Assembly (NCBI GenBank): GCA_934500835.1
Contig: CAKSTR010000009.1
Span: 128,175 to 192,174 of the forward strand
Direction: 5' to 3'
DNA: 64,000 bases
Source: an uncultured Paracoccaceae bacterium
Lineage (GTDB): Bacteria > Pseudomonadota > Alphaproteobacteria > Rhodobacterales > Rhodobacteraceae
Part shown: positions 58,516 through 64,000 of the stretch, one piece after another
Numbering within the stretch: position 1 is the first letter of the stretch
Layout: every line of letters begins with the position of its first letter
Notes under the pieces: generated by a model
The model's database searches: none
The model's input: only the letters and a program-made list of their open reading frames with translations
What the model was told of the DNA's origin: nothing
Made by a program: the position numbers and the translations under genes

Positions 58516-59256
58516 TCAGACGTTCGACCAGCCACCGTCGATCACATGGGCCTGTCCGGTGGTGAAAGCCGATTCATCCGATGCCAGATAGACCACAAGA
58601 TGCGCGATCTCTTCCGCCGTGGCCATCCGCCCCATCGGCTGACGCGCGATGAAGGCCTTGCGCGCCGCCTCGTAATCGCCGGTCGCCCGCAGCCGGTCCT
58701 CAAGGCTTGGGCTTTCCACGGTGCCGGGGCAGACCGCGTTGCAGCGGATGCCCTTGGTGACGAAATCCGCCGCCACCGCCTTGGTCAGCCCGATCACACC
58801 GGCCTTGGTGGCCCCGTAGACAAAGCGGTTGGGCGCGGCGATGACCGACCCGACCGCGCTGGCCATGTTGATGATCGACCCACCGCCCCGGGCGATCATG
58901 CCGGGCAGGAAGGCCTTGCACATCCGAAACATCGCCGTGACGTTCAGGTCCAGCGAAAAGGCCCAATCCTCGTCCGAGCAGTCAAGGATCGTTCCATTGG
59001 CGACAAAGCCGGCGCAGTTGAACAGGACCGAGGTCTCGGGCAGGTCGGCGGCGGTCTGCGCCACGGCCACCGGATCGCGCACGTTCAGCGGACGGGTCTC
59101 GATGCCCTGCTCTGCCAGTTCGGCCAGCGTGCGCGAGTTGATGTCGGTGGCGATCACCCGCGCGCCCTCGGCCTGCATCGCCAGCGCCGAGGCCCTGCCG
59201 ATGCCCTGCCCCGCCGCCGTGACCACGCAAACCTTGCCCTGCAACCGCCCTGTCAT
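58516..59256 (-). CDS. Short-chain dehydrogenase, DHRS6/BDH2-like
   Basis: 246-aa SDR. Cofactor loop TAAGQGIGRA, NCAG in place of NNAG, catalytic Ser region MASAVGS, Tyr-Lys as YGATKAG, and IRCNAVCPGTVESPS. Overall pattern (VLFNCAGFVANGTILDC, FLPGMIA, DESAFTTGQAHVIDGGW) is strongly like DHRS6-type 3-hydroxybutyrate or keto-deoxy-fuconate dehydrogenases, which use NAD. Actual substrate open. Confidence 0.9.
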   Translation of the reverse strand: MTGRLQGKVCVVTAAGQGIGRASALAMQAEGARVIATDINSRTLAELAEQGIETRPLNVRDPVAVAQTAADLPETSVLFNCAGFVANGTILDCSDEDWAFSLDLNVTAMFRMCKAFLPGMIARGGGSIINMASAVGSVIAAPNRFVYGATKAGVIGLTKAVAADFVTKGIRCNAVCPGTVESPSLEDRLRATGDYEAARKAFIARQPMGRMATAEEIAHLVVYLASDESAFTTGQAHVIDGGWSNV

Positions 59257-59386
59257 GCCGTCCTCCTGTCATTCTGCGCGGCCAGCCTAGCGCGGCCGGA
59301 ACTGACATGCCAGTGGCGGCGCCCGCCGCGCCCTTGTGCGCCCTGTGGCTGCGTGCCACCTTCGCCACAGCTGCCGGAGACGCCCG

Positions 59387-60493
59387 ATGACCATGACCCT
59401 TTCCGCCCGGGGAATCTCCCTTGGCTTCACGCCGCAAGGCGGTGCCGTCCATCCCCTGTCCATCCGCGACGACGGCGCCGAGGTCGCTGTGCTGCACGCC
59501 GCCCCCTGGACGGCGGAGGAGGTTCCCGCCGATGCCCCGCCGCATCAACGCTGGCTGCGCGGCGATTTCCTGGCAGCACCCATGGGGCCGGGGCCGGACG
59601 GGCTGCACGGGCTGGCCGCCAACGGCCATTGGGAACCCTTGCCCGCAGCTCCCGGCACTCTGCGCGCCCTTTTGCAGGGGCAGATCATGGGCGCGACCGT
59701 GATCAAGGAACTGTCGGTGACGGACGACCATCCGTTCCTGTATCAGCGCCACCTTTTCATTGGCGGATCGGGTGCCCTGCCGGTGGCCAATCACGCCATG
59801 GTCGCGCTGCCGGGCGGGGCGAAGCTCTCCTTCTCACGCAAGCGCTGGTTCGAGACGCTGGCCGAGGTGATGGAGCCCGACCCCGCGCGCGGCCGGTCGG
59901 CCCTGACCTACCCCGCGCGGCACGAGGATGCGGCAGATTTTCCCGGTGCCGCAGGCCCGGTGAACCTGCACCGCTACCCCTGGGGCGAGGCGCATGAGGA
60001 TTTCGTGGCCGCAGTCGAAGAGCCGTCGTCCGCCCTGGGCTGGGCGGCCGTGGTCCGCCCCGATCAGGGCGATGTTTTCCTGTCGCTGAAGAACCCGCGA
60101 TCCCTGCCGATGACGATGCTCTGGCATTCCAACGGCGGGCGCGACTACGCGCCGTGGAACGGCCGGCACCGCGGCTGCCTTGGCGTCGAGGAAGGCGCCG
60201 CCCTGCCGGTTCTGGGGCTTTCCTCGGCCGAGACGCCCGATCCGCTGACCGCTGCCGGCCAGCCCGGCCGTCTGGTGCTGGAACCGGAAGGCACCGTCGA
60301 CATCCGCCACGCCATCGGCGCATTCCGCTGGCCCTCGGCTCAGGCGGTGGCCGGCGTCCGGCTGGAGGGGGATGAGCTGACCATCACCGGCGACTGGGGG
60401 GCCGAGCGGCGCCTGCCGTTCCGGGGCAGCTGGCTGCGGCTGTCACAGGACGCCCCGGCCGCACCAAAGACCCCAATCGACTGGGATCTTTAG
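59387..60493 (+). CDS. Galactose-mutarotase-like (aldose epimerase superfamily) protein
   Basis: 368 aa. Beta-rich protein with HPLSIRDDGAEVAVLHAAPW, HPFLYQRHLFIGG and MTMLWHSNGGRDYAPWNGRHRGCLGVEEG, the late segment with E and W typical of carbohydrate-binding mutarotase-like folds. Catalytic His/Glu pair cannot be assigned with certainty. It lies divergent from the SDR and convergent with galE, consistent with sugar metabolism. Confidence 0.6.
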   Translation: MTMTLSARGISLGFTPQGGAVHPLSIRDDGAEVAVLHAAPWTAEEVPADAPPHQRWLRGDFLAAPMGPGPDGLHGLAANGHWEPLPAAPGTLRALLQGQIMGATVIKELSVTDDHPFLYQRHLFIGGSGALPVANHAMVALPGGAKLSFSRKRWFETLAEVMEPDPARGRSALTYPARHEDAADFPGAAGPVNLHRYPWGEAHEDFVAAVEEPSSALGWAAVVRPDQGDVFLSLKNPRSLPMTMLWHSNGGRDYAPWNGRHRGCLGVEEGAALPVLGLSSAETPDPLTAAGQPGRLVLEPEGTVDIRHAIGAFRWPSAQAVAGVRLEGDELTITGDWGAERRLPFRGSWLRLSQDAPAAPKTPIDWDL

Positions 60494-60535
60494 CGCCACG
60501 CGCCGCGCCCGCGCGATTTTCGCAGAAAATCGGTG

Positions 60536-61519
60536 CTAACGGCTGAAGCCCGGCTTCTGCGACCAGGCCCAGGCGTCGCCGATCATCTGCCGCAGGTTCG
60601 ACCGCTGCGGCGTCCATCCCAGTTCCGCGACCGCCCGGCGAGAGCCGGAGACCAGAACCGCCGCGTCGCCGGGCCGGCGCGCGCCCTGAAGGATCGGCAC
60701 CTCCTGATTGGTCACGGCGCGCGAGGCGTCGATCACCTCGCGCACGGTGAACCCGGTGCCGGAGCCGAGGCAGAACACCCGGTCCCCGCGCCCGTCCAGA
60801 AGCCAGCGCAGCCCCAGCACATGGGCATCGGCCAGATCCGCGACATGGACATAGTCGCGCACACAGGTGCCGTCGCGGGTGGCATAGTCATCCCCGAAGA
60901 CGGTCAGCGCCGGCCGGCGCCCCGCCACCGCATCCAGCATCAGGGGGATGAGATGCGTCTCGGGCGTATGCTGCTCTCCCAACTCACCCTCGGGATCGGC
61001 GCCCGCCACGTTGAAATAGCGGAAGATCACCGAGGTCAGCCCGTGGCTTGCCCCGAAGTCCTTCAGCATGTCCTCGATCGCACGCTTCGATCCGCCATAG
61101 GCATTGATCGGGCGCTGCGGCGTCTCCTCGTCCAGCACCACACCGTCCTGATCGCCATAGGTGGCGCAGGTCGAGGAGAAGACGAATTTCCCGATGCCAT
61201 GCGCCACGGCGGATTCGATCAGGTTCAGTGCCCCACCGACATTGACCCGCCAGTAAAGCCCCGGGTCCTTCATCGACTCGCCCACCAGCGACAGCGCCGC
61301 GAAATGCATGACCGCGACGGGGCGATGTTCGGCCAGGGCGGCATCGACTGCCGCGCGATCCGACAGATCGCCACGCACGAAGGGGCCGTAGCGGACGGCC
61401 TCCTCCCAGCCGGTCGAGAGGTTGTCGAAGGCAACAGGGACAAAGCCGGCGCGGGCAAGCGCCTTGCAGGCATGACTTCCGATATAGCCAGCCCCGCCCG
61501 TGACCAGAACCTTCACCAT
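60536..61519 (-). CDS. galE: UDP-glucose 4-epimerase
   Basis: 327 aa. Rossmann GGAGYIGSHACKAL, Ser-Thr-Cys-Ala-Thr-Tyr in FSSTCATYGD, and the Tyr-x3-Lys motif as YGGSKRAIEDML; C-terminal RDGTCVRDYVHVADLADAHV. Interconverts UDP-glucose and UDP-galactose for envelope or exopolysaccharide. Start ATG at 61519 begins MVKVLVTGGAGYIG; an upstream frame is open but not conserved-looking. Confidence 0.95.
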   Translation of the reverse strand: MVKVLVTGGAGYIGSHACKALARAGFVPVAFDNLSTGWEEAVRYGPFVRGDLSDRAAVDAALAEHRPVAVMHFAALSLVGESMKDPGLYWRVNVGGALNLIESAVAHGIGKFVFSSTCATYGDQDGVVLDEETPQRPINAYGGSKRAIEDMLKDFGASHGLTSVIFRYFNVAGADPEGELGEQHTPETHLIPLMLDAVAGRRPALTVFGDDYATRDGTCVRDYVHVADLADAHVLGLRWLLDGRGDRVFCLGSGTGFTVREVIDASRAVTNQEVPILQGARRPGDAAVLVSGSRRAVAELGWTPQRSNLRQMIGDAWAWSQKPGFSR

Positions 61520-61739
61520 TGCTCTACACCTTCCAAACTGGGTCAGCCCCGCCTTACCCAATAGGCCCGCACTTGTCACGGGCAGGTCCGTGCGCTCCAG
61601 CCGCCTGCTGTCCGGGAACAGCATTCAACGGCGGTTTCCGGACAGTTTGTGGGGAATTCCTGTCTTGATCGAAAACCGGACTTGAGTCAGTCTTCGCTTG
61701 AAATTTGATCAAGCCGACTGTCCTGCGGAGATATTTTGC

Positions 61740-62171
61740 GTGAAGGTGGTTGCGTGTTTCCGTGTTGGCATTGCCGCCCTTGCCGGGTTCCTGCTGCCAA
61801 TGACCGCAACCTGGGCCTTGGGGGAAGGCGGAAACGTGAAGATCGTGATGATCTGCAACTCGGCCTCGGGGGTTGACCGCTCTGCCCGCGATGCCGTCTG
61901 CGAAGGCTTCCTCACCCAACTGCGCGGCACCTATCCCGGGCACCAGTTCGACATCGCGGACTCGGCCACGAAAGATGGCCCGGGGCTGGAGCTGCGGATT
62001 ACCGCGGCCAACCGGACATCGACGGCGATCCAGCTGGTCTGGACCGACGCTGACGGCAACAGGACGTCCGGCGCGGTCGAGGCCGTGTCCTCGCCCGACC
62101 GTGCCGTCACCCAATCGATGCAACTATCGCTCTTCAACCGCGCTTTGGCGGCAACACCGATGCCGCAATAA
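61740..62171 (+). CDS. Secreted hypothetical protein
   Basis: 143 aa from a GTG with GGAGA upstream. Signal peptide: MKVVACFRVGIAALAGFLLP then TATWALG. The mature part (VKIVMICNSASGVDRSARDA, TYPGHQFDIADSATKDGPGL) has no known motif. It lies 25 bp before an M10 protease gene on the same strand and could be functionally linked (for example an inhibitor), but nothing in the sequence proves it. Confidence 0.65.
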   Translation: MKVVACFRVGIAALAGFLLPMTATWALGEGGNVKIVMICNSASGVDRSARDAVCEGFLTQLRGTYPGHQFDIADSATKDGPGLELRITAANRTSTAIQLVWTDADGNRTSGAVEAVSSPDRAVTQSMQLSLFNRALAATPMPQ

Positions 62172-62195
62172 GATAACAGACCGGAGGTAACTGCC

Positions 62196-64000
62196 ATGTG
62201 CCTGCTCTGCGCCGCCAATCCTTCCTCGGACAGACTTTCATCCTACGACCTGCATGACGGTGCCTCTGACGACAGCATCGGCAACGCCAGCAGCGGCCCC
62301 ATCACCGCTGCCGGCAGCGGAGCCGGTGGCAGCCATGCCCCCTACACCTGGGACCAGATCGCCGGTTACCTGACCGATGGGTACTGGGGCTTCAACGGCG
62401 GGGTCTGGCGCGCCTTCGACCTGGGGCCGGGCCGGGTCATCACCTATGATACGTCACGCCTGTCGCCTCTGGCAGCTGCCATCGCGGAATATGCGCTGGA
62501 TGTCTGGGCAGCAGCCACCGGAATCAATTTCGTGGACGCCGGCACCACCGCCTCACTTTTCACCGAAGGTGCCGACATAGGCGGCAACATCGCCACAGCC
62601 ACAGGCATATCGACCAACACCATCGTGACCGGCTCGATCGGTGCCGTGGGTGATGCCGACTACTATCGCGTCACACTGGTCGCGGGCCAAACCTACATGA
62701 TCGGGATGACGCAGACGACCGGCTCAAACGTCGATGCCGTCCTCAGGCTTTTGGACAGTGCCGGCGCGGTGCTCCAGACTTCGGACGATCCCAGCACCGC
62801 GGCAGCCGGTGAATACATTACCTTCACCGCGACAACCACCGGCACCTATTATATTTCCGCCGCCGATTATGGAACGCGGACAGGCGGCTACGAATTGTCG
62901 ATTCAGGGCGCTTCGGACCTGACGTTCAACGATATGGATCAGACCGGCGCCTATGCCTGGTCGGATATCAGCGGCAACGCGATTCTTCAGTCCTTCATCA
63001 ACATCAGTGACAGTTGGGACATGCTGAATCTGAACGGCTACATGCTGCAGACCTATATCCACGAGCTGGGTCATGCGCTTGGCTTGGGCCATGCCGGTCC
63101 CTACAATGGCGACGCCGTGTGGGGTTCCGACAATCTCTATGACAACGACAGCTGGTCGACGACGATCATGTCGTATTTCGATCAGCTGGATAACACTTTC
63201 GATCCTTCGGACCTCGCCTATCTGGCAACGATCATGCCGGCCGACATCATCGCAATCCAGAACCTCTATGGCGCCGGCTCGGTGGGCTATCAGCCCGGAA
63301 ACACGGTCTGGGGGCCGGGCGGGAACGTGGGCGGATATTTCCAGCAGCTGCTGGACATTTGGGGCGGGGTGATGCCCGCCAACCCGTTGATCTATGACGG
63401 CAACAATTTCGCCTTCACGGTCTATGACACGGCCGGGATCGATACGCTCAATTTCTCGGTGTTCAGCCAGAACCAAGTGATCAACCTGAATCCGCTGGTC
63501 CGGTCGAACGTCGGAGGGGTGATCGGCAACGTGGTCATCGCCCGCGGCGTGGTGATCGAGAATGCCACCGGTGGATCGGGCAACGACGCGATAACCGGCA
63601 ATGCCGCCGCCAACGCCCTCATCGGCAATGGCGGCAACGACACGCTGCAGGGCGGCGTCGGGGCGGACGTGCTGAATGGCGGCAGCGGGGTAGACTATGC
63701 GGTCTACTGGGCCGCGACCTCGGCGGTCAGGGTGGATCTGCAGGCAGGCACCGGCACGCTGGGCGAGGCGGCGGGGGATGTGCTCTCGGGGGTGGAGAAC
63801 CTGGCCGGCGGCGCCTTTGGCGACACGCTGCAGGGCGACGGCGGGGCGAACCGGCTGGACGGCCTGGCGGGCAACGACATGCTGGCCGGCCGCATAGGCA
63901 ATGACACGCTGGTCGGGGCGGATGGCAACGACACGCTGCAGGGCGGCGTCGGGGCGGACGTGCTGAATGGCGGCAGCGGGGTAGACTATGCGGTCTACTG
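62196..64000 (+). CDS. Serralysin-like M10 metalloprotease with nested PPC domain and RTX repeats (partial)
   Basis: Open frame of 601 codons running off the right edge; ATG with GGAGG 8 bases upstream. N-terminal catalytic portion has [15 protein letters not shown], the zinc site [13 protein letters not shown] (about 288-300) and Met-turn TTIMSYF (about 324). Between them lies a segment (about 145-245: [20 protein letters not shown] ... [11 protein letters not shown]) that is a bacterial pre-peptidase C-terminal (PPC) domain. After about residue 440 come RTX calcium repeats ([27 protein letters not shown]). No classical signal peptide is seen, consistent with type I secretion. Confidence 0.88.
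   Translation, partial: MCLLCAANPSSDRLSSYDLHDGASDDSIGNASSGPITAAGSGAGGSHAPYTWDQIAGYLTDGYWGFNGGVWRAFDLGPGRVITYDTSRLSPLAAAIAEYALDVWAAATGINFVDAGTTASLFTEGADIGGNIATATGISTNTIVTGSIGAVGDADYYRVTLVAGQTYMIGMTQTTGSNVDAVLRLLDSAGAVLQTSDDPSTAAAGEYITFTATTTGTYYISAADYGTRTGGYELSIQGASDLTFNDMDQTGAYAWSDISGNAILQSFINISDSWDMLNLNGYMLQTYIHELGHALGLGHAGPYNGDAVWGSDNLYDNDSWSTTIMSYFDQLDNTFDPSDLAYLATIMPADIIAIQNLYGAGSVGYQPGNTVWGPGGNVGGYFQQLLDIWGGVMPANPLIYDGNNFAFTVYDTAGIDTLNFSVFSQNQVINLNPLVRSNVGGVIGNVVIARGVVIENATGGSGNDAITGNAAANALIGNGGNDTLQGGVGADVLNGGSGVDYAVYWAATSAVRVDLQAGTGTLGEAAGDVLSGVENLAGGAFGDTLQGDGGANRLDGLAGNDMLAGRIGNDTLVGADGNDTLQGGVGADVLNGGSGVDYAVY
63633..63709 (+). repeat. 77-bp exact repeat in the RTX region, copy 1
   Basis: Starts GGCAACGACACGCTGCAGGG; identical to 63924-64000, 291 bp (97 codons) apart and in frame, so the protein repeats a 97-residue RTX module. 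Confidence 0.9.
63924..64000 (+). repeat. 77-bp exact repeat in the RTX region, copy 2
   Basis: Identical to 63633-63709 and cut by the window edge; the true repeat is probably longer. Confidence 0.9.

Noticed and set aside
57667..59997. 776-codon + strand frame across the P5C-reductase and SDR genes
   Set aside because: Spans two opposing genes with clear motifs and the start of a third; compositional artefact.

Overview
The window is high-GC DNA from an alphaproteobacterium, most likely a member of the Rhodobacteraceae/Paracoccaceae. The signs are the sucD-sucA-sucB-lpdA cluster with MAPEG genes before lpdA, a TIGR02300-type acidic protein, an SDR/P5C-reductase pair, and GTA-like phage tail and holin genes. 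Most of the window (13993-57033, 43,041 bp) is one complete Mu-like transposable prophage inserted just downstream of a tRNA-Ala(GGC) gene. Its boundaries can be read to the base: imperfect terminal inverted repeats starting 5'-TGTG and 5'-TGTA, flanked by a perfect 5-bp target duplication CATCG (13988-13992 and 57034-57038).

Host left flank (1-13992): the end of sucD, an odd lipoprotein-like gene, sucA (E1o), sucB (E2o), a tightly overlapping group of small genes (small alpha/beta protein, MAPEG, NTF2-like, sulfotransferase, MAPEG), and lpdA (E3). On the other strand follow an intradiol dioxygenase, a pirin, a GntR/FCD regulator and a YgjP-type metalloprotease. A TIGR02300 gene and tRNA-Ala precede the prophage.

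Prophage, read from its left (repressor) end at 57033 towards 13993: an S24-type repressor and a lipoprotein gene run on the + strand. Everything else is on the - strand except a ClpP-like gene. The early operon has Ner, small genes, a ParB-like protein, MuA transposase, MuB ATPase, DUF3164, an ASCH-like protein, HD hydrolase, HU, GemA, an adenine methyltransferase and the Mor activator. The late genes comprise lysis (endolysin, holin, XhlA-like), a DUF1804 gene broken by a frameshift, large terminase, DUF935 portal, MuF head protein with a nuclease-like tail, virion morphogenesis protein, protease/scaffold, decoration protein and capsid. An accessory patch carries an Acb2/Tad1-like cyclic-nucleotide sponge. 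A siphovirus-type tail module follows (tube, G/GT chaperones with a canonical -1 slippery site, tape measure, a 2027-aa central tail protein). The right end is a mosaic: duplicated small genes, a ClpP-like cassette, the stump of a D12 adenine methylase, and a Com-like zinc finger overlapping a cytosine-C5 methyltransferase.

Host right flank (57039-64000): a 25-aa membrane peptide, P5C-reductase-like protein, DHRS6-like SDR, a mutarotase-like protein, galE, a secreted protein, and an M10 serralysin-like protease with RTX repeats that runs off the window.

The most interesting points are the predicted anti-CBASS/anti-Thoeris sponge, the Com-C5-methyltransferase pairing where Mu has com-mom, the two likely -1 recoding sites, a 17-bp palindrome repeated upstream of two late gene blocks, and the scrambled right-end module. 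All assignments come from reading the sequence; no database search was possible.
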